This document shows positions 33,691-46,347 of a stretch of DNA of 64,000 bases, piece after piece. The position numbers and the translations under genes were made by a program. The DNA lies in the NCBI GenBank assembly GCA_022496805.1, contig CM040085.1:30595811-30659810 (forward strand), written 5' to 3'. The notes beneath the pieces were generated by a model. That model was not told the origin of the DNA. It was given only the letters and a program-made list of their open reading frames with translations, and searched no databases. Within the stretch, counting starts at the first letter, position 1; every line of letters starts with the position of its first letter. Source of the stretch: Pohlia nutans. Lineage: Eukaryota > Streptophyta > Bryopsida > Bryales > Mniaceae.

Positions 33691-34760
33691 GTTTGTTCTA
33701 TCCAGAATCTTTCTCTGGGTCCACGCACGGAATCCCAAACTTTGTGTTCACACTGGTTTAGAAGTGGAGGGAGCTATTTTAAACTATTTGGTTGGACTAC
33801 AGTGAACCCTCCATAATATCACACTCCATAATATGATGATATTATTGTTTCAAGCAATACAAGTCATTTATGTGACTAATCCATGTCTGCCACCTTGAAG
33901 TTAGGATTTTCCAAACATGTCATAGTCGAAAAGGACTGTTGTAATCAACCAAATATTTTTTTGGCAATTTTGACCATAATCTTATATGATTTTGTGAGTG
34001 GCTACTTTTATACTAGAAAAAAATGGGCAAAAACGTGAATGAGATTGCCAACCTCTTATTAAAAAGAATACTAAAATCATCACTATTTCAATGGAAGTGT
34101 CTTATAAAAGATAATATTATGGATGAACATATATCTGACCGATTGTGCTCCCTCCGGCCGTGTTCTTGGTACCGTCGAAGGGCTCTTGACGAGGAGGAGT
34201 GCACTGAAGTTGATTCGTTGGTTTTGGATGTACAATGTGAGAGTTATGGATTTTTCGGTTATAATCGTAATCATAAATTAAATTAAAATTTGAAAAATCA
34301 AATATGGAAGTTTTTAATGTCATTGTTGGCATCGTCGAAAAGCTCTCTGAAGTTAGGAAGGACCAAAGTTGTTTCGTAAGTTTTGTTCCTAAGTCATGGA
34401 TTCTTAATTGAATTTCTTCATTGTAAATTGAATCAAATTATAGAATAATTTATTCTAAAAAATATATATAAAAATAAATAAACATGGCTACATCACGAGG
34501 AACATTAGGCCAACGACACATATCCACACTAGTTTATATGAATTTGGAGAGTGAAAAGATAATCATACTCCACATGTCACTTATAGATGATGTTTTTTTT
34601 AACACAAAGAGTGTATTCTCAAAACTCCACTTTTGTCCAGATGTAGAAGCTCCTAATTGGATCACAAATGGTTGGTTTTAAAATTCTTTAGAGATTACAA
34701 GCAGTTGATTTTACATTTGTTGACGGCACCTACTTGGCCTTAAGGCTTGGGGGGTGGAAC
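33691..34760. other. AT-rich spacer with one pogo/Emigrant-like terminus
   Basis: At 33799 the sequence TA|CAGTGAACCCTCCATAATA matches the general form of pogo/Emigrant-type plant transposon ends (CAGT start, TA duplication, ACCTC motif). No inverted partner was found nearby, so this is a relic or solitary end. The remaining stretch is AT-rich with no supported gene. Confidence 0.35.
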
Positions 34761-35230
34761 ATCAGTAAATTCAGGAAGGGTCATCTTGATGTCAAAATGA
34801 CATATGCCACGGTGATTTAGGGATTAGTGCCGCTTTGATGTCAATTTGATGTAAGCTTCACATTCATGTGGTATAGGTCATTCTAATATAAGGTTGACAT
34901 GTATCATTTTATGTTAAGTTTATATCATTTTGACTTGGGGCATGTTTAGTTTGTGTCATTTTGACATCAAAATGGCACTAATCCCTACATCACCAAGGTA
35001 TATGTCATTTTGATGTCAATTTGATGTAAGCTTCACATTCATGTGGTATAGGTCATTCTAATATAAGGTTGACATGTATCATTTTATGTTAAGTTTATAT
35101 CATTTTGACTTGGGGCATGTTTAGTTTGTGTCATTTTGACATCAAAATGGCACTAATCCCTACATCACCAACGTATATGTCATTTTGATGTCATTTTGAC
35201 ATCAAGATGACCCTTCCTAAGTTTATTGAT
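34761..35230. mobile_element. Inverted-repeat element with an internal 175-bp tandem duplication
   Basis: Outer arms (ATCAGTAAATTCAGGAAGG and its complement near 35222) are imperfect inverted repeats of about 70 bp that include GGGTCATCTTGATGTCAAAA. The middle holds two nearly identical head-to-tail 175-bp units, starting at 34834 and 35009 (TTTGATGTCAATTTGATG). The tetrad-like motif TTTGATGTCA and its complement TGACATCAAA recur throughout. No ORF. Superfamily not assigned. Confidence 0.75.
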
Positions 35231-37309
35231 GAGGGTGGTTATAGAGCGGTATTTCATGTTACTTCTAAAATGACTATCCTATGTGACCTAATAATTTTGT
35301 TTTAAAATGATTGTCTGTGGAAAAATGTAGCATGTCTATTTCTAACATCTATTGATCTACTAAAAATATTTACCAATAAAAACTTTGATCCTTCATAATT
35401 TTTGCATACAATACCCAAACAACGCATTCTTTGGTAAGTTGGAATTATCTTTTAGTTTCACCAAGAATATTATACCAATAAATGATTTTAAAATAATAGT
35501 AACCACAACAAGTAATTGAGTGGAGACTCGCTTGTGACCACTTTTATGTATATTTTATCTTAATATTTCAGTAGCTTTTGTACCACATATACTTGCTCTA
35601 TAGAGCTAGTAGGATGTACGCAATAAGGACTTTTACTTGTTTCATTTAACAACTTCATTTAGAAAAAAACATCTTAATGTACAGTTATGGAGTATTAATT
35701 TTTTCTTTGTAATAGTGTAAAATCTATAAGTAAAGAGAGAAATCAATGAAGAATTTGTTATGGGAAGTCTTGCCAACTTAGCCACCATAACCAAGAATGC
35801 CAAGACAAATACTAAAATCCATAGGTAATTTAAGTTTCTGTTTTGAATAATGGATTTTTGTAAATCCATTCTATATCTTCTAAAGGAAAAACATACCTCA
35901 ATAAATAGTTAGAAAGGCCTCCGAATATGCAAATACCATCATGTATACCAATAACCACTATATATATCATTGTATACTTTTGAAGAAATCAACTTTTCAT
36001 TAGAGGGGTGTATTCATATATTGACATTACTTCAAAATGTGGTGTCCAATAATACTTACTTGAATATATACATAGACCAAGGCTTGTATAAAAGCTATAT
36101 TAAATCCGTATAGAAACCTTATGTTTTGACTTTGATGATCTATAGACAAGGATAAAATCAATAATGTGTACAAATGGTGCCTTAAGAAAACTATAGAAGT
36201 GTAGTTTGGGTTTCAAAGGTTTATAAAATGTACTTTTTTCTAGTCATTTTTTTCATAAGGGTTCGTGAAAATTTTGTAATTTCAACATGCATACACTTTT
36301 AATGTTCTTTATAATTTGAGTCATGTACTATTGACTTTTTTCTATTTTTCACTAGAAAATGACCAATCAAATGAAGAACATGCTATTATGATTGGAATAT
36401 CTTAATAGCATTCTATATCGTCAAAAATGGAATATTTGATGGACACCCTTTGAAAATCTAACTTTTAATACTACTAGATGTGTTCCAAATTAAAAACACC
36501 TTGGAGAACTAGAAACAATGTTCCCACGAACTTTTTATTTCCAAATAGAAGGAATATAATGGATTAACCTATGATTACGTTGTGTTTGTTGGCAGTGGGG
36601 CTACAAACAATTATAGTAGTTACGCAATGTCGGCTACACATCAAAGATATCTAATACAATTTTTTTTACCAAATAAATGTGTTTATATAATGATTTTGAA
36701 CCACTTTATAGTTTAAATTCTTTTCCGATTTGAATAGGTTTAGAAATAGGATTTCAACTCTAATAGAGTTATCTAATGAGATTCGAGCAAAAAAATTCCA
36801 CAAAAAGAAAGACTAGATTTTAAGCTTAAGAGGCAGCGAAATCGAGATTTGGCTCCTTTCTTTTTGACCAATTAGTCAATTATAGCGTTGTTAGTGAGAT
36901 TTAAACCTTGCACCTTACCAAAGCTAGAGAAGCTCCTCAAGACACACTCGAGTTCCCATAGAAGAATCTCCATGAATATTCTCTCAAACAAAAGAGTTTG
37001 GTGGCTTGTGGGAGGGGACGTTAGAAAAGTGTATTTGACAAATGAAAAGAGAACTCATCAAACAAGGTATGATGTATCTCCATTGCAGATAATTCAAATG
37101 TAATGCTAGGAAAATTTCACCATCCCTTTTTAACAATCAAACATTATGATCTTGCAATCCATGTAGCCAAATGACTCCAAATTGGACTTGCGTCATTTAC
37201 AATACATATACTACAAGTTTGTACAGTTGAGATTTCTATACCTCACTTACATTCAAACCTACAACACTTTAAAAGCAATGATTTTTAATCGAAAAATAGC
37301 TAGAGACAT
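35231..37309. other. AT-rich spacer without recognisable genes
   Basis: No coding region is supported on either strand. Part of 36485-36640 (TTCCAAATTAAAAAC ... TACAAACAATTATAGTAG) is a diverged copy of the stretch following the hairpin MITE at 37390-37480, so this region carries an older segmental or transposon duplication. Confidence 0.4.
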
Positions 37310-37320
37310 TTAGGGGTTAA
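37310..37320. repeat. Solitary TTAA-element end (TTTAGGGG|TTAA)
   Basis: The end GACATTTAGGGG followed by TTAA matches the right terminus of the TTAA superfamily in this window, but no left end is found upstream. It abuts (three bases away) the TA duplication of the hairpin MITE. Confidence 0.4.
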
Positions 37321-37325
37321 TCCTA

Positions 37326-37389
37326 TTCGTTCTATTCCAAAATAAAAAGCATGTGTTCCCACATGCTTTTTATTTTGGAACAGAGCGAG
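37326..37389. mobile_element. Stowaway-like snap-back hairpin MITE, 64 bp
   Basis: The two halves (CTATTCCAAAATAAAAAGC and GCTTTTTATTTTGGAACAG) pair almost perfectly around a 4-base loop. TA flanks both ends (37324-37325 and 37390-37391). Its termini (right side CTCGCTCTGTTCC read inward) resemble the mariner-like element's CTCCCTCTGTCCC. Confidence 0.75.
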
Positions 37390-37391
37390 TA

Positions 37392-38790
37392 TAAATTGAT
37401 TCACCTATGGTTACATTGTTTTTGTTGGTAAAGAGGGTACAAACAATAATGTCGTTACATTATAGTAGTTACATAATGTGGGTTGAACATTGATATAAGG
37501 TGAGCCACTATGTGAGGTGACCCTCTTTGTGCCACTATGTACTTATTAAAATTTTGAACGTCATGTTGAAACACCTAAAACCATAGTAGAAAACTATTTC
37601 TGTGGAAAACTAGTTTAACCGTCAAAAAAGACGGCTAAACTAGTTGTGCATGAGTTTGAAGACCACCAAGTTCTTACACACCTAAAAATAAGAGACCACT
37701 AGGCTCTTCCATACCTTATAACTATTTAGAGTGAACAAATAAGAGTATATCATAGCAAAACACATGATATGTTATTCAAACACAACTTCTCTTTTAGAAT
37801 AATTCTATTAGCAATTGAAAACATGTATAAAGCGTGATTCTACAAAATATATAAATTTAAGCCATGTAATTGCTATAAGTTTTCAGTGGAAGTTGCCTAA
37901 ACCAATTAAGATGCCCCATAGACTTGTCAGAAAGCCAATCCATGAAAAATTCAAATTCAATCAATAAGAATGAAGGGAATGGTTCAAAAGCACGTCGTGG
38001 GATAATTTCAAAGCAAGTCTGAATGGATGCATGGACGAAATTGGGTGTTTCTACTTGACACACGCATACATAGTGACCACTAAGTGGCACAAATAAGGTT
38101 TACCTTATAAGTTGAGGTCTGGAAGAGAAGTACCCCAATGAACCTCGCAAGGCCACAGGGCCTGGTTCAAGTTTGCTTGTGTAATTCCAAACCACATCCA
38201 GAAACTGTGTAATTGCAATTGCTGAACTCTTTCACATGGATATTTCTGCCATGAGAATTTTAACCCTGAGATCTGGGTTTTGAACACTGACGCTGACACT
38301 TGATGATACATGTACTACCCACTCACTACAGAAGATTACAACAGTCCCTTGTATTGAAAATTTTGTATAAAACAGAATACTTGCCTGAAGATCAGCTTTA
38401 GATATAGCGTGACCTGCCTATGATGCAACTGAACTGATTGCTAGTCACTAGGAGGTACAGAGGTATCTAGTTCTCGTTTACAAAATATCAATCTCGAAAG
38501 TCAACGGGTGCCCTCTGTTTATCAGTTGTGCCAGTGCGCTCTCAATTATGCTTTGAATGACGCCTGTACTGTATACCTCTAAATTTACATACCCTACAGA
38601 GAGGGCAATCAACACAAATGTACCATAATGTTACCCAGAACGCTAACCTTCAGAAAAAAGGTGTCCCTACAAAGTACAGTAGCAACTCGTCTATCTCCAT
38701 GAGCGGGAACATTAAATCCAGATGACAGACTGTTTATTAGAGGGAAACCAGCCTTCAAGAATTCGAAATAATACCTTAATACCAGCAATG
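37392..38790. other. Spacer and probable 3' region of the coiled-coil gene
   Basis: Two minus-strand open frames (37857-38090 and 38105-38311) carry no recognisable family. From about 38340 the composition becomes like that of introns and UTRs of the neighbouring gene, so 38400-38790 may be its 3' UTR. Nothing else is seen. Confidence 0.35.
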
Positions 38791-41700
38791 CTACTGGAAC
38801 CCCGTGGGCACAAGCGGTACCCGATGAGGTCGAAGAGATCCAAGACCCCCATTTGAAATAGCCTGAAAAAAATAATCTTCTCCAGCGCTGGATGGATCGT
38901 TACTACCTACTCTATTACTCCCATAATCTCCACTGTTGATCTGCAAAAGACAAACCTTCTGAATGAGATTCAACATGTGAGAATTTCTTGGAGGGATAAG
39001 GAATAAGGAAGTCACTGCAGGAGAATGCCAGGAGGAGATGTCAAAGTGCGACTAATTTCAGAAGGTTTAGGTACCATGAGTTCGGATGATCTAATCCTAA
39101 ACTAGATCTCACCAATCCGAACATGCCCAAAACATGGCATAAAATAGACCAGATCAAATGGACTGGTCCACATTTAGGTAACTATATTGGAGTACCTTGG
39201 ATAAATTTGGTTGCTGGAACATCTTCACCTTTGATACTCGTTGCGCCTCCTGTGATCAGCAAGGCTTGTTTCAGCAAGGTAAATGAAAAATACAGGTCAG
39301 AGCATGAAGAACAAACTGACCAGGCCACCATGTGGTCTACCAAATCGTAAGGAGCTGAGAAGCTGTCTCCATGTCGAATCCTCCTTGAATATTTGATTTG
39401 GATGGATGAAAGGTTTTCTCAGGTAATTAACAACAATACGGTACGAGTGAATGGGGAAATGGAGAGGGAGACTTACTTGCTGTGCAGCGCTTCCTCTGTT
39501 TTCAGAATCCACTTGCTCAGAAATGACTTTTCTGCAAAGAAAGAAAATTCAATCGCCATTTGTATCAGAGATGATGATAAGATTTCCTCGTTCACCCAAT
39601 GAATTGGGCGGAAAAGTAATCGGGGTCACATTCAAACCGTACTTCGTCCACAGCAATTCACTCACACCGTCAACCCGACTAAGGACATGGACACAACCCC
39701 GATCTCAAGATTAGGAATTACTAAAGCATCTGGATCCTACATTCATGAGGATGACTTAGATCACGAACAAGGAAAAAATCATAATACCTGCTGTCATCGT
39801 CCTCAGACACGTGCTTGTTCATCAAACTCGCCTGCAACACCATTGAAGAGATCATAACCAATAAACTTGATACGCACATGTTGCGAAAAATATGCCAGAT
39901 CAATATCTCAATTACCACGAATGAAAGAATAACACGGCTTGAAAATATCCGCCACTTCCAGTTACTTTGTCATGCAATTATCATTAAAAACATCTGGGAG
40001 TCCATGACATTCTGAAATAACTGAAGTCTCACTGAAGTTCGTCTTTTATATTCCTACTCATTGCAAAATTCAATCAGCAGAGTCGTGAATCTACATATCT
40101 GAAATTGATTGTTAGTAATAAGATATCAGATCATGCTATGTTATAAAGAACCCTTGATGGTATGAATCAGGCTGGCAGAATGATCGGTTACCTGCTCAGA
40201 AATAATACTGCGGGCTTCTACAAGCTGTGCTTCAAGAGCTTGCTCACGTTCAGTGGTTTCTTTTCCTGCATTGAGTCCATTCTGACTTTCTTGCAGCTGC
40301 ATCATACGTTCCTGTGAAGAAAATAGAACAGCAACTTGTAAGGCGTGTGAAATGTTAGTATCGAAAAAGAAATTAACAAACGAAGGAAAGGGCATAATAG
40401 TCTTAGTCTAAAGGATAGCTACTGGACGATGAATACGCAAGGATAGCTACGAGAGTTTTACCTTAATTGTAGACATCTTAACACGCAAGCTCTGTTCAAT
40501 TTGATCCCTTGCCATATGAAAGGGTAGGTCAAATACATCCTGCACAAAGAGCACAGCATTCAGATGGATAGGTGGAAAATCGAAGATCTGATATCACAAC
40601 TTTCAGATGTTGCACGTTTTAGTGCATGTAGTTTAGTCCAAAACAAGCGAAGTCAAAATGCATGTAGTTTAGCCTACAGTGATTGCTAGATAAAAGTCAA
40701 ATTGCATTAAAAACAATTACCGTTCGGCCTCCAAGTGGAGTGGGAGGTGGTTCAAGTTCATGGGAACTTGCTCCAGTGCCTGGTCTCATTAGACCACTTG
40801 GGGTATTCAAAAAATCACGCATGTCACCCTGCATTTAAAAACACGCATCAGCTCAGACACCAAAATTGCAGTTCTGGTATCAAGAATTCGGTACCAATTC
40901 TGTATCAAACTGGTACATGGCTAGTTCTAGGTCAACAAAGAAACATGGTATTTGCTCACAATGCCGAAGAAGGAAGGTTAATGCAGAGAATACTGCGATA
41001 CCTGCATGGATCGAAGCAATGCTCGCAAGTCAGAATTTTCAGCCACGAGCTCCTGCTTCTTTGTTTCATATGCATCCACCTGCATAAAGAACAAAACATC
41101 AGTTTGGGCCACATACAATCTTCTCTCTGAAAACCACTGGTCATGCATATAATAAAAAACTTCGATGACAAGAATTAATTGGCTGATGAGCTGTCTAAGC
41201 GTTAGCTTCTGCTCAGGAATCGTGACAAGAGTCTTACAATCATCTTATAAAAATCACCATCCGCTTTCTTGGTATTCCAAGTGCCCCGTTGCCTTCCCTC
41301 CTTCTGCTCAGAGTTAAGTGACGATACAGAGTTACTTAAACATGTGCATGCATGACCTGAAATCTCCAAGTGTACACTGAACAGCCCATGAGAGCAATGC
41401 ATACAGTAGCTTTCAATCAGTTGCAATAACACCCACTTAATTTATCACAGTAATTTCGATTCAGTAAATTATTAACACTTTTTCAGGGACTCGATAAGCA
41501 TCGTGAGTATGCATACAACTGCCCTATGAAGAAACTCTTCACAAACTCAAGAAGATTTAAAACAATACCTGCAACAAATTCATAATCTCAATACCAGTCT
41601 TGGACTCTTTCTTCTTTTCCATCATGACTTGGTTCAATCGTTCCTGTACCAACCAAGGGGCATTCAGCAAATATTGGAGGTGACTGAAACAGTCTTGCAA

Positions 41701-43379
41701 AGAAGTTCTCGTCCTCAGATAGGACTGCAAGAGCAATGATTTAAGCAGTACTTTACCTGCAGCTTGATATATTCTTTCTCTTTCTTCTTCAATTCATGCA
41801 TCTGCTGAACTTTCACTTGCTGACAAAAGTCATTCCACATAACATGTTAGGAATATCCAGCTAAGTTGAGATGTAAAGCAGCAGAAACGCTAAGCATTAT
41901 CACAAGACGCGACTAAATTCAGGTAATCTTAGGTTCAAAACCAGATGGTAAAACTTGGCTATTCACCTGTGTACTAATCACCATTCTTTGAAACTCATCC
42001 TTCTCATGCTGAAGCTTCTCAATCTGCGCTCTGCTAGCAGCTGCTGCTTTCTGCTCCTGTTACCAAAGTGACATAATATAGTCAGGACACCAACAAACCT
42101 TGGAAGGTTGGACCCGAGAGAAATCATATAGGTATGTTTCCTGAATTCTACCAAGGTGATTCAGTGTGAATATCGGGGAGATAATCTAGCTTCGACGGTC
42201 GGATTTCAGAGAGATCCTGACTCAGCCAATAAAATTGAACGCACTCAATATAGTGCTTCGTATTTGTGATCAAATCGCAGAGGGTCCGACTAATTTCATC
42301 GAGAAGTAATACCGATTTCTGAACAAGAGAATGGCGACTCCAGGATTATTGCCTTAGAAAACCACTGAACCAGTACAATCCAAGAGCTGCTTATTTGAAG
42401 CTTTTTATGGACAAGCTAATCCTTGACTAAGCACTCGTTACACCCATCAAAACAGTTGTAGGCTATGGACAGGTGAGCATTATGACAAGTATGCACAGAT
42501 ACGACTCCACACCATTCCACTGAAGGTCCCTCACTGAGAATTGTACCACTTGAACGTCACTGTATAAAACTCGACTGAGGAAATTTAACACTGACACATT
42601 TGGTTTGGAATTTAGTTCGGCTCTGGTTGCGAAGGCGGTCTCCCGTCCTATTATTCGTGTTAAATGTATGGAAGACCAAGGTAGGAAATTTCTTTACATC
42701 TGGGTGTTTAGAAATACCTTGCTTGTAATTGCTTGCAGTTCACGTTCCTTGCTGGCCAATTGGTCAGTCAGTCTTTCAACTTTGGCTTCCATCCTCGACA
42801 TGTCTGACATTAGCCTGCACGCAACATAAGCATGCTTCGTGCGAGTGTTATTTTTCAATTGAAACCCAATTCTCATAAGCTTTCTAAGTCAAGGCAGCCA
42901 AATCTGTGCAATAAGGAAGCAGGGAGGAGCGCATTCAAGAGACGCTTTATATCTATGGCTGGCCATGAATGTATCAGCTATGAATAACTTGTGCTCGCAC
43001 CTTTGCCTGGTCTCATTGGCTGTTTCACGATACTCAATGTCCCGTTGCCGCTGCTGAATCATGGCATATATGCAGTTACATGTTCGTACGATTGAACCCT
43101 GTAGTACACCATCATTTGCACAAATTTATCAGAGGAATTTTTAGCGACTCGACAATGGAGGATTGGCCCACAAACTCCCAAATGTAAAAGTAAGAATCAT
43201 AAAACTAAAAAATAATTCACAGCACTTACAGGTTCACTGGAGTAAAGATTTAGTCCCGAAGGAAAGCCAAATGTGACTAAAGACTGGTTAAGGTACTTGA
43301 TGCAGTGGTCCAAGTTGTGAACATCAGCAAAAGTATCATCCCTGAAAATTGGAGATACCACAAGATCAGCACAATCCAT
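38791..43379 (-). CDS. Afadin/alpha-actinin-binding (ADIP/SSX2IP-like) coiled-coil protein, 441 aa, 15 exons
   Basis: Plant members of this family are coiled-coil proteins of uncertain role; animal ADIP/SSX2IP acts at junctions and centrosomes. Exons: 43230-43379, 43001-43098, 42718-42814, 41967-42056, 41757-41819, 41569-41643, 41238-41303, 41002-41079, 40721-40828, 40462-40539, 40192-40311, 39788-39831, 39477-39531, 39196-39249, 38791-38940; all phases chain in frame to TAG. Landmarks: LDHCIKYLNQSLVTFGFP (~23-40), CNCIYAMIQQRQRDIEYRE, then a long coiled coil (SRMEAKVERLTDQLASKE; KKKEKEYIKLQERLNQVMM), KEGRQRGTWN, LVAENSDLRALLRSMQGDMR, and a Pro-rich linker (LEPPPTPLGG). The start is the least certain point: I use the ATG at 43379, directly upstream of a possible acceptor at 43342, so an upstream first exon is possible. 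Confidence 0.85.
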
Positions 43380-45800
43380 GTCATACAATAATATAAGAAC
43401 TTATCAGGATCAAATACTAAAACCACATAATGACGAGTGATGACACTTTTCTTTGACGAAATAAGCAAAAGTGTAACAATGCTAGTTCAATCAGACAAGG
43501 GGATGACATCTGAAATGAACACCGTATTCATGACGAAAATATTCATTACAAGTTACAAGGATATAGGAAGAAGAGGTAAGCATCAAGCTGAGAAGACTGA
43601 CCCAGAAGTGTAGCTGGTATCATATGAACTCTGTCAAGAGAAAAGTGTTGAAACGTCAGTCAAACATACCTCGTTACACCACAAGATGGAAACTCACACA
43701 TAAAATTTTCTGGGATTGCAGCACGTCAAGTGTAATACCGGAGCGACGGCATGATGACTCGGTCTATTTGTACAAAAGATCGATCGAAGGACAACTAATG
43801 TACCAATTTTAAAAGGATCTCATGAAGCTGCTGATTCTCTGGACGACAGCTGACGAAATATTCACTACTTAACAGCTGCCGCACATAACAATATGAATGG
43901 ACATCTTTACGAACATACTAGTTGAGGACAATGCCGCATGGTACGCAGGTCAACTTCTGACAAGTTCTCTCTGTTCTTCTTTCATGCTAATGGTCAACAA
44001 TTACTAGGAGGAATTCATTGCACCCTCAACTACCTTCCACTTATTTCCTGAGATATGGAAACAGCTTACCATGTAACCAACGTCACCATCGCTCATCCCC
44101 ATGGTCGCCAATGCTTCTTCAATATTCAATCACTCCAAATAGTGGAGGCAAGCAAGTCACATGCTTCGCCTACACGTAGTTTATGCAATCTGCAGGCATG
44201 AGGATCATGTAAGAATCAAAGAGACCAACTTAGCAGATTGTAGAGGACGTCGCAGGTGGAACAGTCTTGGCCAATGCTGAAGATATTGGAACGACCATCG
44301 CTACGTAAGCTAATTGACTTGCCCAGTTATCACAGTGCAACTTTAACAATGTGATGGTACTGGGACAAGGTATAGGAACTACCGCGTAGCATCTAGCATT
44401 AAATTACAGCGTTACTTGCGTAAGAAGATGCAGGTGAAAATGCTGATACACATATTCAAAGAGAAGAAACAAAGCGAGCCATAAACAAGTTCTCCAGGAA
44501 AACGAAAATTTATGGTCCGTGAAATCAGTCAGCTAAATTTATAGGGACATTGTTTCCACTACGAAAGTCATGAGGCTCAAGAGTGAAAGAATGAAGTGTT
44601 GAACCAATACTGTTATCCAATACCTGAAGGACTGTTACCAAATAATTTTTAAGGCACAGCAGCATTTAAAATTCAATTTGCGTGACCTAATACAATACCG
44701 AAAAACCATACAGGAAGGATTGCCCAAACTATCTCATCACCACTATGAGATCAGCTTCTCCTTGGTCGGGATAATACAAACTATAGAGATATCTAAATTC
44801 TGTCATATTCGGACAGAGGTGAGGTGCACAAAAGGAATATGGAGAATCGGATAAGGCGACGCTTTTGCTCAAATACACAAGCCAGAAAGGAAAATTAACG
44901 TCTGCACTTCCTTCAATACATCAAAAATTTCACAAGACTAACGGAAAGAGAGGACACCTGAGCTGATGCAATCTCCCAGATGTCGTGCCGTCTGCAAATC
45001 ACTCCTTCAACCGGCGAACGAGAACTACGTCAACGGTCGTGTAGTGATCATGAACAACGGTAAAAGAAAATAAACACGAAGCTGTTCTTCAGAGCTGGAT
45101 CGAAGGAAAAGCCAGGCAATAAATGTGGCTGTCTCAGCCTATAAATGCTCCACTCCTCAAAGGCAGCACTTCAAAAGCAATTCCAACAAAACGGCTCTCC
45201 CTTTGTCGATTTCCAAAATGCAATTGACCGAAATGACGATCCAAGCCTGCACTGACTCTCCACCAAGCCAGGCCCTAGCCGCTATTCCGTTCCGCGTCAA
45301 AACTCCACCTGTTCGAATTCCATCAAAACATAAGCAACAGAAGCACGCAATCCTACAAAAAACAAACGAACTAAAGCACTCAACCACAAACACAAATCTA
45401 CGGCAAAGCAGAAAAAGCGGCAACATTCGTGCACGGAGATCGAGGTAACGGACAAAAATCCACCGCTCGATCAAAGCTCTGGTTCTCACCGATACAGAAC
45501 CCCCGGCCGTGCAACTTCGAAGTAAGAAAAATCCGCAAAAAAACTCCCTAATATCACCACTTCCAGAAACGAGTTCTAATCGAACTACAGGCACATTAAG
45601 ACACCGAGAGAAATGAAATTGAAGATAAGCTGACGACCTTTTCAATGAATAGGGCATATCTGAGGCTGTAGGAGACGGATTGCGACAAAAAGTTGTACCA
45701 AACGAAGCGCAATGACGAGCGGCAATCATGAGGCGAACCGTGAGCATTTGGAGCACAGCGGTCGAGAATCAATTCGGAAAAACAGGCAGGCACTGGAGCT
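43380..45800. other. Probable 5' leader introns and promoter of the coiled-coil gene
   Basis: Composition matches the gene's introns. A minus-strand ATG with a following consensus donor (GGTTACATG|GTAAGC, 44070-44110 area) would be a first-exon candidate but its phase does not fit exon 43230-43341. Open frames at 45157-45756 show no family similarity and are treated as chance or leader sequence. Confidence 0.35.
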
Positions 45801-46347
45801 TTGCGAGGATGGCCCTCACTCACTCGCGGGGAGCCAGTAAGCGGAAAACAAGGCGTCGCACGGGCCCCGTGGAAGACGGGACCGGGGCTGGAACGGGCCC
45901 CGGCGCCCGTGCTCGGGTACAGGTCGCCGTCCTGTCGGGCAAGTACACCAACGTTCTCTTTCGTTCAAAAATTTGGATCATGCCATCCCCGTGCCACGGT
46001 TTTGGGGGTCGGAACATGCACCGGGGCCACGGGTTTAGGGAGCACCGACTGCATTCAAACTGGCCCATGCTGTAGCCCCTTTTGAATTTCAAGCTAAACC
46101 TCTTTAATATCACCCTCTGTAGTATCGCATCCTCTGTTCGCTCAATAAAGTACTCTGTAATCTCACTCAGTTGTGCAAGTTGCATACAAATGTGATAGCT
46201 GTGAAAAAGGTTTTAAATCATTTCATTTTTATTGCTCATCGGATTCCAAACATTTTTCAAATGCAACACTATATTATCATAGTTTACAAAATATTATATA
46301 ATAGTGTTACAAATTTTTAATGGATTGTTTCATGTAGTAGCACTTAA
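45801..46347. other. GC-rich island followed by a pogo-like end
   Basis: Positions 45830-46080 are strikingly GC-rich (GGGACCGGGGCTGGAACGG and similar) compared with the AT-rich flanks, without a recognisable product. At about 46090 a stretch reading CTAAACCTCTTTAATATC resembles the inner part of pogo/Emigrant-like termini, also seen at 33799. Confidence 0.35.

Noticed and set aside
44050..44115. Possible first coding exon of the coiled-coil gene (ATGGGGATGAGCG... with GTAAGC donor)
   Set aside because: Its phase does not match the next exon (a stop results), so the ATG at 43379 was preferred.
45157..45756. 199-aa minus-strand open frame upstream of the coiled-coil gene
   Set aside because: No ATG-linked family similarity and Cys/Leu/Phe-rich composition typical of a chance frame; treated as leader or promoter.
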